A stretch of DNA of 20,918 nt from Prevotella sp. UBA3294 (lineage in GTDB: Bacteria > Bacteroidota > Bacteroidia > Bacteroidales > Bacteroidaceae), in contig DETG01000004.1 in the NCBI GenBank assembly GCA_002361535.1, positions 1-20,918 of the forward strand, written 5' to 3'. Both the position numbers and the translations under genes were made by a program. The notes below the pieces were generated by a model. The model did no database searches. It was not told the DNA's origin and was given only the letters and a program-made list of their open reading frames with translations. Within the stretch, counting starts at the first letter, position 1; each line of letters opens with the position of its first letter. Of the stretch, positions 14,398 to 20,918 are shown in pieces.

Positions 14398-15783
14398 TCA
14401 CTCATCGTTCATATCCTTATCCAGTTGTCCTTCCCACAGATAGTGCTTAGTTTCTTTTACCAGCACACCACTGAGGAAGAGTAGGGAGAGGAGGTTGGGG
14501 ATGGCCATGAGTGCATTCATGCAGTCTGCGAGGTTCCACACCACCGCGAGGTTCATCACGGCACCGAAGAAGATAGCGAGGATATATAGGATACGGTAGA
14601 TATTCTTAGCCTGGAACTTTGATTCTGGCGATTGCTTCCCTAGGTTTCCTAAATACTCCACAGCACGTTCGCCATAGAGTTCCCACCCCAGGATGGTAGA
14701 GAAGGCGAAGGTGAGCAGTCCGAAGGTGAGCAGGGGTGCACCGATATAGGGTATCTTACTGAATGCCACCTTGGTGAGGGTGGCTCCGTTCTCGTACGAG
14801 ATATCGGGATAGGCGATGACACTGCTCACGATGACCAGTCCGGTAAGGGCACAGATCACCACGGTGTCCCAGAAGGTACCGCTGGATGATACCAAAGCCT
14901 GACGTACGGGGTTGCGCGTCTGTGCTGCTGCCGCTACGATGGGCGCACTACCCATACCCGACTCGTTGGAGAACAGACCGCGGGCAATACCGAAGCGGGC
15001 GGCCATCATCACCGTGCTCCCTGCAAAGCCGCCACCAGCTGCCTGTGGGGAGAAAGCCGATTCGCAGATGAGTTTCAAGGCTGGCCATACATATTCACCG
15101 TTCATGAAGAGGATGATGATGCAGCCGATGACATAGAAAAAAGCCATGAAAGGAACGAGCATGGTGCAAACCCGGGCAATACTCTTGATGCCGCCTAACA
15201 CCACGGCACCTGTGAGGAGCATGATGACAATGCCAGTGATATAGGGAGAGATATGGTAGGTCTCGTTGGTAAGAGTGGCAATGGCGTTGGCCTGTACGGT
15301 GTTACCGATGCCGAAGGAAGCGATGGCAGTGAACAGGGCGAAGAGGATGGCCATGCCTTTCCATCCCAAACCGCGCTCCAAGGCGTACATCGGACCGCCT
15401 AACATCCTTCCGTCGGCGGTCTTTTCACGGTATTTCACGGCTAACAGACCTTCGGCATACTTCGTGGAGATGCCAAACAGACCGGTAAGCCAGCACCAGA
15501 GGACGGCACCGGGACCACCCAGGGCCACAGCGGTAGCTACGCCCACGATGTTACCAGTACCGATGGTGGCGGCGAGTGCGGTGGCTAAGGCCCCGAACTG
15601 CGACACGTCACCTTTCGATCCCTTGTCTTTCTTGATGCTCAGCCGAATGGCAGTCCATAAGTAACGCTGCGGGAATTTCAATCGGATCGTTAAGAACAGG
15701 TGCGTTCCCAACAGTAATATGATCATTGGCCAGCCCCAGAGGAGACCGCTTATGTCTGTCAATAATTCATTAATCTGGCTCAT
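14398..15783 (-). CDS. AGCS family sodium:alanine/glycine symporter
   Basis: A 461-residue inner-membrane transporter with about ten or eleven hydrophobic helices. It carries family landmarks 'ATIGTGNIVGVATAVALGGPGA' (in part; residues 72-93), 'LTGLFGISTKYAEGLLA' (99-115) and 'FSNESGMGSAPI' (271-282). The family imports alanine or glycine with sodium. Length is typical and no part is missing. The gene is single, with a strong terminator at 14344-14377 and a 118-base gap to the DUF4230-type gene upstream. No clear promoter of the Bacteroidota type was found in that gap. Family assignment is firm; which amino acid it carries is not visible. Confidence 0.93.
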   Translation of the reverse strand: MSQINELLTDISGLLWGWPMIILLLGTHLFLTIRLKFPQRYLWTAIRLSIKKDKGSKGDVSQFGALATALAATIGTGNIVGVATAVALGGPGAVLWCWLTGLFGISTKYAEGLLAVKYREKTADGRMLGGPMYALERGLGWKGMAILFALFTAIASFGIGNTVQANAIATLTNETYHISPYITGIVIMLLTGAVVLGGIKSIARVCTMLVPFMAFFYVIGCIIILFMNGEYVWPALKLICESAFSPQAAGGGFAGSTVMMAARFGIARGLFSNESGMGSAPIVAAAAQTRNPVRQALVSSSGTFWDTVVICALTGLVIVSSVIAYPDISYENGATLTKVAFSKIPYIGAPLLTFGLLTFAFSTILGWELYGERAVEYLGNLGKQSPESKFQAKNIYRILYILAIFFGAVMNLAVVWNLADCMNALMAIPNLLSLLFLSGVLVKETKHYLWEGQLDKDMNDE

Positions 15784-15796
15784 GTTGCTTGTTCTT

Positions 15797-15824
15797 CTCT
15801 ACGAGTTTGTCGAATTAGACGAAT
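15797..15824 (+). repeat. Dispersed 'CTCTACGA' repeat, copy 2 (diverged)
   Basis: It begins CTCTACGAGTTTGTCGAATT and ends AGACGAAT, related to the copies at 14288-14308 and 18571-18649. It lies 14 bases upstream of the symporter start codon and, with copy 1, flanks that gene in inverted orientation. Confidence 0.55.
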
Positions 15825-15856
15825 GATGTCGTTATTGATTCTATGTCCAATTACAT

Positions 15857-15919
15857 TCTTCACTCTTCACTCTTCATTCTTCACTCTTCACTCTTCACTC
15901 TTCACTCTTCACTCTTCAC
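15857..15919. repeat. Nine-unit heptanucleotide tandem repeat (TCTTCAC) covering a stop codon
   Basis: Nine consecutive 7-base units (TCTTCAC, one of them TCTTCAT) run through the last codons and TGA stop of the DUF4230-type gene at 15902. On the minus strand the unit reads GTGAAGA. Three units make 21 bases, so every frame meets TGA within the array. Changes in copy number would alter only the last few residues. Confidence 0.9.
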
Positions 15920-16660
15920 TATTACCTTAATATTCTCATGTCCCATGGATCGCATGAGTTGATAGAATTGGCGGGTGGCATTATCTTCGGCACTGGCGAT
16001 GTTCTCTTTAGTCATGCAGCGATCCTTCATCTTATGGTAAGCGCGTTGATACATTGCCTCACGGTCGGCATCGGTCCATTTGCCCGACTCGTAGAATGAC
16101 TGGGTGCGGGCTTCATCGATGAACTTCTCGTCAAGGAGTTTGATGGGAGGGAGCGTTACCATGATGGAGTCTTTCTCCTTCTCAATCCAGTTTTCCTGTA
16201 CATCATTCATGTCGATGCCTAAGCGGAGTGTACCGTAATAGATACGGATGAGCTGGTCGTCGGTGAAGAAACCGTTGCGGATGGTATCAATCATCTCCTC
16301 GTCGGCGATGGCGAGGAACTCCCATTGTCCGATGTCTTTCATCGACTTGATCTGTGTGGGGGTGACACCGATGCGTTGGTCAATCTCGACATTGGCGTTG
16401 GCATCAGTCACGGTATGGAACAGATAGTAGGTGACACCTAAAGCAATAGCCACCAGGGCAAGGATGGCAATGACGGTCCACTTGCTGGCTTTGCCGATCA
16501 TCTCGAACAAGGCTGTGAGCACATCCTCAATGCCTTTTGTGATCTCCTCCTGTGTGGCGTCGGCAGCCTGCTTTGTCTCCTTGGACTTGTTGGCAGACTT
16601 CTTCGTCACTGTGGTCTTCTTTTTCTTGGATGTCGAAGGGGTGGTATCTGGCTTGGTCAT
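15902..16660 (-). CDS. DUF4230-type single-pass membrane protein
   Basis: 252 residues. The N-terminal ~60 residues are rich in lysine, serine and threonine and probably cytoplasmic. One membrane helix lies at 61-81 ('WTVIAILALVAIALGVTYYLF', in part), and the rest should face the periplasm. The outer part has the pattern of DUF4230: 'YYGTLRLGIDMNDV', then 'DSIMVTLPPIKLLDEKFID', then a helical stretch ending 'GHENIKVIVKSEE'. Function is unknown. Its ATG overlaps the stop of the upstream gene by four bases (ATGA), indicating translational coupling with a second DUF4230-type protein. The C-terminus and stop codon lie inside a 7-base tandem repeat. Family call is by pattern recall. Confidence 0.75.
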   Translation of the reverse strand: MTKPDTTPSTSKKKKTTVTKKSANKSKETKQAADATQEEITKGIEDVLTALFEMIGKASKWTVIAILALVAIALGVTYYLFHTVTDANANVEIDQRIGVTPTQIKSMKDIGQWEFLAIADEEMIDTIRNGFFTDDQLIRIYYGTLRLGIDMNDVQENWIEKEKDSIMVTLPPIKLLDEKFIDEARTQSFYESGKWTDADREAMYQRAYHKMKDRCMTKENIASAEDNATRQFYQLMRSMGHENIKVIVKSEE

Positions 16661-17325
16661 CGTGCGAAAGATTTTGAGTCAAACAATTTGGGGAGGTCTC
16701 TTAAGGTGAACTCCTTACGGAACGTAATTGTGATGTTCTCCTCGGCATAGCCCATGGCCACGATCATGGGGACGAGGGTCTTGGTGGCACTGGCCTGAGC
16801 CATCGGGAGAATACCCATGCGGGGAATGTCGTTCACGATGGCTGCCCGTCCTTGATTCTCGTAGCTGGCCATCTCGGCATCGGAGAAGTTGGAACGGAGA
16901 ATCGATACCTGTTTCTTGATCTCGGCATGGTTGATCTTGCTGCTGGTGAGCTCCACCACGGGATCGGGAAGGATGATCTCGATCTTGTCACCATGGCGTT
17001 TGACATTCTTTTTGGTGAATTGACTGAAATCGATGGATGCTTTCAACGTGGCATCCATGGGAATGGCAATCTTCCGCTGTCCTACTGGCAGGGTGATATT
17101 GAACTCTTTCTGCAGGAAGGAGCCCTTGAGCTTCATCTGGTCATCGTGGGTCACGATCTTATGGACGTGATATTCAGCGGTATAGAGCTTGGCACATTTC
17201 TGTATCTGCATCACCATCATGGGGATGGTGTCGATGGGCTCTGGCTCTGGCACTGTAGGCTTGTTGTCACCGCAGGATGCCATGAGGAGCAGGGAGAGTA
17301 GGGCAAACCATATTGTTTGTTTCAT
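16657..17325 (-). CDS. DUF4230-type lipoprotein
   Basis: 222 residues. A lipoprotein signal ends at 'LLMASC' with Cys18, followed by Gly-Asp-Asn, which fits export to the outer membrane or cell surface in Bacteroidota. The body follows the DUF4230 layout: 'ATLKASIDFSQF', 'DKIEIILPDPVVELTSSKIN', a helical middle, and 'NITITFRKEF' near the end. It is the first gene of a two-gene operon and overlaps the next gene by four bases. A well-formed promoter lies at 17400-17431. Because both proteins share the fold but differ in anchoring (lipid versus membrane helix), they may work as an envelope pair; that is an inference. Confidence 0.75.
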   Translation of the reverse strand: MKQTIWFALLSLLLMASCGDNKPTVPEPEPIDTIPMMVMQIQKCAKLYTAEYHVHKIVTHDDQMKLKGSFLQKEFNITLPVGQRKIAIPMDATLKASIDFSQFTKKNVKRHGDKIEIILPDPVVELTSSKINHAEIKKQVSILRSNFSDAEMASYENQGRAAIVNDIPRMGILPMAQASATKTLVPMIVAMGYAEENITITFRKEFTLRDLPKLFDSKSFAR

Positions 17326-17399
17326 GATGCGTTCTATTTTCTTTCTATATCACTATAGTTATAAACATATCTGCTTTCGCATAAACGAAAAGTTTGTTG

Positions 17400-17431
17400 C
17401 AAAGGTAGTAAATTTTCGGCATTCATCACAA
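17400..17431 (-). promoter_or_regulatory. Promoter of the DUF4230-type operon
   Basis: On the minus strand TTGTG (17427-17431) is followed after exactly 19 bases by TACCTTTG (17400-17407), a full match to the Bacteroidota -7 box. The start codon lies about 75 bases downstream. Confidence 0.75.
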
Positions 17432-17465
17432 TTTTCTTTCAAAATGTTAGTTAATATAAGAAACA

Positions 17466-18038
17466 ATGATAGTAATGAAGATAAAACATCGTTTGGAAGT
17501 GGCAGCCTCCTTAATAGTGGCCTGCCTGATGATGTCGTGTGCGGAAAAGAAACAGTCGAATGTGATCATCGCACCAAAACCAGTGGAACATAAACCTGCA
17601 GCACCTGTCAGAATGAGTGAGTTCAAACAGACGGATGAGGTGAAATGGCTGGAAAAGACTTATAAGGTAGAGGTGCACCGTTTCGTGGCCGACAGCTTAC
17701 CGAAGGTGAAGGATGAGCAGGGGAATGAGTACTATGATAATATGGTAAGGGTGCGCGTGCTTCGTGCCGACGGATCGGAGTTCTTCAACCGTGTGTTCTC
17801 CAAGAAGAGCTTCGCCGATTATGTGGATGCGAATACCCGTGAGCATGGTGTGTTGTTGGGACTCGTACTCGACAGGGCCGAGGGGGATAACCTGTTTTTC
17901 GGTTCCAGTGTGGGATCACCCGATAAACTGAGTGATGAGTATATCCCTTTGATCGTCACCGTTTCTCGTATGGGGGAGGTGAGTGTCAAGAGGGATACGC
18001 AAATTGATTCGGCATTGCCGGAGGAAGAAGAAAATTAA
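17466..18038 (+). CDS. Lipoprotein of unknown function (possibly DUF4738)
   Basis: 190 residues from the ATG at 17466; a second ATG at 17475 is equally possible. A lipoprotein signal ends at 'CLMMSC' with Cys25, followed by Ala-Glu-Lys-Lys. After a proline-rich linker, a beta-rich domain follows with 'NMVRVRVLRADGSEFFNRVFSKKSFADYV' (in part) and 'EYIPLIVTVSRMGEVSV'. This resembles the Bacteroidales DUF4738 family by recall; no function is known. It is divergent from the DUF4230-type operon, with about 140 bases between them, and converges on the small gene at 18168. No clear plus-strand promoter was found. Confidence 0.7.
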   Translation: MIVMKIKHRLEVAASLIVACLMMSCAEKKQSNVIIAPKPVEHKPAAPVRMSEFKQTDEVKWLEKTYKVEVHRFVADSLPKVKDEQGNEYYDNMVRVRVLRADGSEFFNRVFSKKSFADYVDANTREHGVLLGLVLDRAEGDNLFFGSSVGSPDKLSDEYIPLIVTVSRMGEVSVKRDTQIDSALPEEEEN

Positions 18039-18060
18039 CTGGGAAGTGAGAGGTAAGAAA

Positions 18061-18126
18061 TGAGAGGTATGATTACACCCTGGAACAAGCACTAAAGCCA
18101 ATTCTTGAAAGTAATCATACCTCTCA
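18061..18126. terminator. Long inverted repeat between convergent genes
   Basis: A perfect 16-bp inverted repeat (18061-18076 with 18111-18126; TGAGAGGTATGATTAC and its complement) encloses 34 bases. It is extended on both sides by repeated GAGAGGT / ACCTCTC units, three on the right. It lies between two genes that run towards each other and may stop transcription in both directions, though no T-run follows. Confidence 0.55.
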
Positions 18127-18167
18127 GTTCTCACCTCTCAGTTCTCACCTCTCAGTTAATGAAGAGC

Positions 18168-18551
18168 CTACGCTCTTCTCAGTGCTTTTTGGCTCTCCTC
18201 AAAGCTTCTGGGACAATTACCGAGGAAGATGGCATTGATCAGGATGTTGGCCGCTATCTCCTCATCGGAGAGGTCAACATACTTGTCGCGTTTCACCTCT
18301 TTCCCTGCCAACACATCCCAAGAGGTCTTGAACGTGGAGTCTTGGGCTCCAAAGTAGGTATCGTGCGACTCGCTGTCTTCAATTACCATATAACGCACGT
18401 TCTTGTTACTGGGCGTGACACGGATATTCTGCAGGATGTCGAAGGCCTCCTGGAACTCACGCTTGTGGCGTTTGGCATTGGGATACATATTGGCGACTGT
18501 GGGAAAGAGATCCTCAAACTCAAAGGTCTCTAATAAATCTTTTACTTTCAT
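18168..18551 (-). CDS. Small conserved protein (DUF6557-like)
   Basis: 127 residues, soluble, no signal peptide or membrane segment. It begins 'MKVKDLLETFEFEDLFPTV' and has 'AKRHKREFQEAFDILQNI', then 'YFGAQDSTFKTSWDVLAGKEV' (in part) and 'DLSDEEIAANILINAIFLG'. The pattern resembles the Bacteroidales DUF6557 family by recall; function unknown. Its last codons contain a GAAGAGC/GCTCTTC hairpin (18161-18178). The gene stands alone between a convergent lipoprotein gene and repeats upstream. Confidence 0.75.
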   Translation of the reverse strand: MKVKDLLETFEFEDLFPTVANMYPNAKRHKREFQEAFDILQNIRVTPSNKNVRYMVIEDSESHDTYFGAQDSTFKTSWDVLAGKEVKRDKYVDLSDEEIAANILINAIFLGNCPRSFEESQKALRRA

Positions 18552-18570
18552 CTCTTATTCTTCTTATTCT

Positions 18571-18649
18571 TCTTTACGAATTAGATTGTACTCTACGAAT
18601 TGTTTTCGTTCTTTACGGGTTAGATGGTTCTCTACGAATTAGACAAATT
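18571..18649 (+). repeat. Four tandem ~20-bp units of the 'CTCTACGAATTAGA' repeat
   Basis: Units start at 18571, 18591, 18611 and 18630: TCTTTACGAATTAGATTGTA, CTCTACGAATTGTTTTCGTT, CTTTACGGGTTAGATGGTT and CTCTACGAATTAGACAAATT. The last is exactly repeated, inverted, at 14288-14308. They lie just upstream of the DUF6557-like gene and read away from it. Confidence 0.7.
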
Positions 18650-18711
18650 CTCCTCATTTATCTCTCATCTCTCCTCTCTCCTCTTTCCTCTCTCCTCTCT
18701 TCTCTTTTCTT
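18650..18711. repeat. Pyrimidine-rich tract after the exonuclease gene
   Basis: The plus strand is almost only C and T; 18668-18711 contains no purine (44 bases). It is made of irregular CTCTC and TTCC units and reaches the exonuclease stop codon. Confidence 0.8.
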
Positions 18712-19465
18712 ACTCCTCTATCACCAGCTCCACCGGACAGTGGTCGCTGCCATAGATCTCTGTATGGATCTTGGCATCTTTCATCTTTTCAGCGATGCGG
18801 TTCGATACAACAAAGTAATCGATGCGCCACCCTGTGTTCTTTTCACGAGCTTTGAAACGGTAGCTCCACCAAGAGTAGATATTCTCCTGATGGGGGTAGA
18901 AGTAACGGAAAGAGTCGGTGAAGCCGTTGGCTAACAGAGTAGAGAACTTAGCACGTTCCTCATCGGTGAAGCCGGCATTCTTATGATTCGTCTTCGGGTT
19001 TTTCAAGTCAATCTCCTGATGGGCCACATTGAGGTCACCACAGAAGATAACGGGCTTTTGGGCATCTAACTTCTTGATATAGTTCAGGAAATCGTCCTCC
19101 CATCGCATACGGTAGTCAAGACGTTTCAGTCCGTCTTGTGAGTTCGGTGTATAGACAGTGACGAGGAAGAAGTCTTGCATTTCCAATGTGATGACACGCC
19201 CTTCATGATCATGTTCTTCAACACCGATGCCGTAACTGACGTTTATAGGCTGATGCTTGGTGAAGATGGCGGTGCCGCTATACCCTTTCTTCTCGGCATA
19301 GTTCCAATAAGAGGTGTAGCCCTCGAACTGCAAATCCAACTGACCAGCCTGCATCTTTGTTTCCTGCAGACAGAAGATGTCGGCATCAATGGCCTTGAAG
19401 GTCTCACTGAACCCCTTTCCCTCACAGGCACGCAGCCCGTTCACGTTCCAACTGATAAGTTTCAT
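18710..19465 (-). CDS. xth: Exodeoxyribonuclease III (Xth/ExoA type AP endonuclease)
   Basis: 251 residues from the ATG at 19465, the usual size for the family. It cuts DNA at abasic sites and trims 3' ends in base excision repair. Catalytic residues are in place: Asn7 in 'SWNVNGLRA', Glu35 in 'LQETKM', Tyr105 in 'TVYTPN', Asp144 and Asn146 in 'CGDLNVAH', and Asp241-His242 in 'GSDHCPVE'. An upstream ATG at 19513 is open in frame but lies inside or before the -33 box of the promoter at 19484-19515, so it cannot be used on that transcript. The gene is transcribed alone; a terminator for ribH lies between it and the upstream gene. Confidence 0.96.
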   Translation of the reverse strand: MKLISWNVNGLRACEGKGFSETFKAIDADIFCLQETKMQAGQLDLQFEGYTSYWNYAEKKGYSGTAIFTKHQPINVSYGIGVEEHDHEGRVITLEMQDFFLVTVYTPNSQDGLKRLDYRMRWEDDFLNYIKKLDAQKPVIFCGDLNVAHQEIDLKNPKTNHKNAGFTDEERAKFSTLLANGFTDSFRYFYPHQENIYSWWSYRFKAREKNTGWRIDYFVVSNRIAEKMKDAKIHTEIYGSDHCPVELVIEE

Positions 19466-19483
19466 ATTCTGGTGATGTTTTTG

Positions 19484-19515
19484 CAAAGATACGGATAAGC
19501 AAGCAAAATGCAAAA
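19484..19515 (-). promoter_or_regulatory. Promoter of the exonuclease III gene
   Basis: TTTTG (19511-19515) is followed after exactly 19 bases by TATCTTTG (19484-19491) on the minus strand, a full consensus match. Transcription should start near 19478, about 12 bases before the ATG at 19465. Confidence 0.8.
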
Positions 19516-19550
19516 GATTTGATTGTTTTTTTGCATTTAAATAGAGATAA

Positions 19551-19582
19551 ACAAAAGAGGGTATGCCGAAACATACCCTCTT
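19551..19582 (-). terminator. Terminator of the TPR-ribH operon
   Basis: An 11-bp perfect stem (AAGAGGGTATG at 19555-19565 with its complement at 19572-19582) has a 6-base loop. On the minus strand it runs into TTTTGTTT. It lies 18 bases after the ribH stop codon. Confidence 0.8.
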
Positions 19583-19599
19583 GCTGTGATTGGGTTCTC

Positions 19600-20070
19600 T
19601 TAGAACTTCGCCATTTTAATAGCTACTACAGCACACTCGTCACCTTTGTTCCCTAACCGGCCACCGGCGCGATCCTTCGCTTGCTGCAGGTCGTTAGTGG
19701 TAAGAAGTCCATAGACTACGGGAATCTCACTGGTAACATTCAGATGGGCGATGCCTTGTGTCACTCCCTGACAGATATAATCGAAATGAGGAGTCTCACC
19801 GCGGATCACACTGCCTAAGATAATGATGGCATCGTAACCGCCGTTGAGTGTCATCTGATGTGCACCGTAGATCAACTCGAAAGAGCCGGGAACGGTCTTT
19901 ACATGGATATTCTCCGGCAGGGCTCCGTGTTTCTCCAACGTGTTGACGGCACCATCAAGCAAAGCACCAGTAATCTCTGGATTCCATTCGGCTACCACAA
20001 TGCCAAAACACATGTTACTGGCATCAGGCACCTTTTCCATGTTGTATTCCGAAAGGTTCTTAGTAGCCAT
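19600..20070 (-). CDS. ribH: 6,7-dimethyl-8-ribityllumazine synthase
   Basis: 156 residues, normal for RibH. The enzyme condenses 5-amino-6-ribitylamino-uracil with dihydroxybutanone phosphate to lumazine, the last step before riboflavin. Motifs in order: '[13 protein letters not shown]' (22-34), '[12 protein letters not shown]' (60-71), '[15 protein letters not shown]' with catalytic His95, '[17 protein letters not shown]' and '[14 protein letters not shown]'. Its ATG overlaps the stop codon of the upstream TPR gene by one base (TAATG), so translation is probably coupled. No other riboflavin genes and no FMN riboswitch lie here, so ribH is separate from any rib cluster. Confidence 0.97.
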   Translation of the reverse strand: MATKNLSEYNMEKVPDASNMCFGIVVAEWNPEITGALLDGAVNTLEKHGALPENIHVKTVPGSFELIYGAHQMTLNGGYDAIIILGSVIRGETPHFDYICQGVTQGIAHLNVTSEIPVVYGLLTTNDLQQAKDRAGGRLGNKGDECAVVAIKMAKF

Positions 20071-20762
20071 TATTGAGCGCTTGCACGTTCGATATACTTG
20101 TCAATCTCCTGAGAGATCGGAGAGTTCACGTACTTCTTCTTGATGTCCTGATAGATCTTCAGAGCCTCGGCCTTATTGTTCTGACTCTCCAACAGGGTAG
20201 CGGCCTGCAACAGGAAAGTGGGTGCCAGACTGTTGTTGGTGTTCTCGAGAGCCTGACTGTCAGCCATCTTTGCAGCTTTCTTCAGATTGGCAACAGCCTT
20301 GTCGATCTCTTTCACATGAGCGTATGCGTTACCTAATGCTGCTACGGCAGCAGGACTTACCATCTCATCATCGGCAGGAGAATATTTGTCGAGGAAGTTC
20401 ACGGCCTCTTGCCATTTGCCTAAGTTCGCATAGCACAGACCTGCATAGAGATTGGCCAGGTTGCCAGCAGCGGTGCTGCTGTAGTCGGAGGCAATCTTTG
20501 CGAAACCAGCGAAAGCAGCTCCATCGCCATTAAGTGCTTTGTCGAACTGTTGGTTGTTAAACAGATCCTGACCTTTGGCCAGTTCAGTACTTGCTTCAGC
20601 CTCACGAGGAGCCTTCACGAAGTTGTTGTAGAGGATGATACCTGCGATAATCACCACTAAGGCGATGACCGCGTACATGATGGTCTTCTTGTTCTTCAAC
20701 AGGAATTCCTCACCTTTGTTGATTGTCTCAACATTCTGTTCTTTCACGTTTACGTTTGCCAT
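20070..20762 (-). CDS. TPR-containing single-pass membrane protein
   Basis: 230 residues. A short cytoplasmic N-terminus is followed by one membrane helix at about 27-46 ('[19 protein letters not shown]', residues 27-45). The rest has helical repeats of TPR type: '[20 protein letters not shown]' region (~98-126), '[21 protein letters not shown]' region (~140-165) and '[22 protein letters not shown]' region (~183-205). The layout resembles YfgM-like proteins that act as periplasmic chaperone partners; that role is not shown here. It is the first gene of a two-gene unit with ribH, has its own promoter, and is divergent from a gene outside the window. Confidence 0.85.
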   Translation of the reverse strand: MANVNVKEQNVETINKGEEFLLKNKKTIMYAVIALVVIIAGIILYNNFVKAPREAEASTELAKGQDLFNNQQFDKALNGDGAAFAGFAKIASDYSSTAAGNLANLYAGLCYANLGKWQEAVNFLDKYSPADDEMVSPAAVAALGNAYAHVKEIDKAVANLKKAAKMADSQALENTNNSLAPTFLLQAATLLESQNNKAEALKIYQDIKKKYVNSPISQEIDKYIERASAQ

Positions 20763-20822
20763 TTATTGAATTGTTTTTATTGACTTCTGTTATACCGCTG
20801 GGCGGTTCAATCATTTGGGTTG

Positions 20823-20854
20823 CAAAATTACAGAATTTATTCCACTTATTGAAA
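20823..20854 (-). promoter_or_regulatory. Promoter of the TPR-ribH operon
   Basis: On the minus strand TAATTTTG (20823-20830) matches the -7 consensus in full. TTTCA about 19 bases upstream (20850-20854) is a weak -33 box. The start codon is about 60 bases downstream. Confidence 0.6.
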
Positions 20855-20869
20855 TTTATTGCTGTTTTT

Positions 20870-20901
20870 TTTCGTTCTGCACTCTTTTTTTCATAACTTT
20901 G
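20870..20901 (+). promoter_or_regulatory. Divergent promoter for a gene beyond the right edge
   Basis: TAACTTTG at 20894-20901 on the plus strand is a full -7 match, with TTTCG (20870-20874) as a weak -33 box at 19 bases. The gene it serves lies outside the window. In related genomes recF is often a neighbour of this TPR gene, but nothing here proves it. Confidence 0.45.
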
Positions 20902-20918
20902 AATAAGTTACAATGCAC

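Noticed and set aside
19466..19513. Upstream start for the exonuclease III gene
   Set aside because: The ATG at 19513 lies within the -33 box of a consensus promoter, and the extra 16 residues do not match the family; the ATG at 19465 fits.
19514..20070. FMN riboswitch upstream of ribH
   Set aside because: ribH starts within the stop codon of the TPR gene, leaving no leader; no FMN-element pattern is seen.

Overview
The window looks like chromosomal DNA from a Prevotella/Segatella-type member of the Bacteroidales. The evidence is the Bacteroidota promoter pattern (TTTG-N19-TAnnTTTG) upstream of several genes, the lack of clear Shine-Dalgarno sites, lipoproteins with Cys-Gly-Asp type N-termini, a C10 (streptopain/interpain-type) protease, leucine-rich-repeat (LRR) surface proteins ending in a short 'YDLQGRRV...GIYI..GRKVIV' tail, and DUF4230-type proteins. 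No rRNA, tRNA, CRISPR array or transposase was seen.

Layout. (1) 1-4112, plus strand: the 3' part of a GH2 glycoside hydrolase followed after 26 bp by a full-length GH31 enzyme of the YicI alpha-xylosidase type, probably the end of a hemicellulose (xyloglucan-like) utilisation operon. (2) 4113-5107: about 1 kb without a gene, built of repeats. It has two inverted copies of a ~155-bp element whose hairpins show compensatory base changes, a third partial copy, eight short palindromes and a G-rich REP-like pair. (3) 5108-5683, minus: the manganese exporter MntP. (4) 5840-8281, plus: a secreted BspA-like LRR protein. (5) 8282-8664: an array of TGCACAA/TTGTGCA palindromes, a terminator for the minus-strand gene, and a duplicated scrap of C-terminal coding sequence. 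(6) 8665-13737, minus: a 1690-residue secreted C10 cysteine protease with a 21-residue LRR array and a cohesin-like/dockerin/cohesin-like block. Upstream lies a long leader that can form alternative stems. (7) 14398-15783, minus: an AGCS sodium:amino-acid symporter with a strong terminator. (8) 15902-17325, minus: two overlapping DUF4230-type genes, one for a lipoprotein and one for a single-pass membrane protein. (9) 17466-18038, plus: a lipoprotein of unknown function, convergent with a small DUF6557-like gene (18168-18551, minus). (10) 18710-20762, minus: exonuclease III under its own promoter, and a TPR membrane protein translationally coupled to ribH (lumazine synthase). A divergent promoter at the right edge points to a gene outside the window.

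How they fit together. The left end handles plant polysaccharide breakdown, the middle encodes large secreted adhesin- or protease-like proteins, and the right end is mostly housekeeping. The most unusual items are the multi-domain C10 protease with its candidate switching leader, and the structured non-coding element in 4249-5044. No self-evident new defence or mobile system was found.
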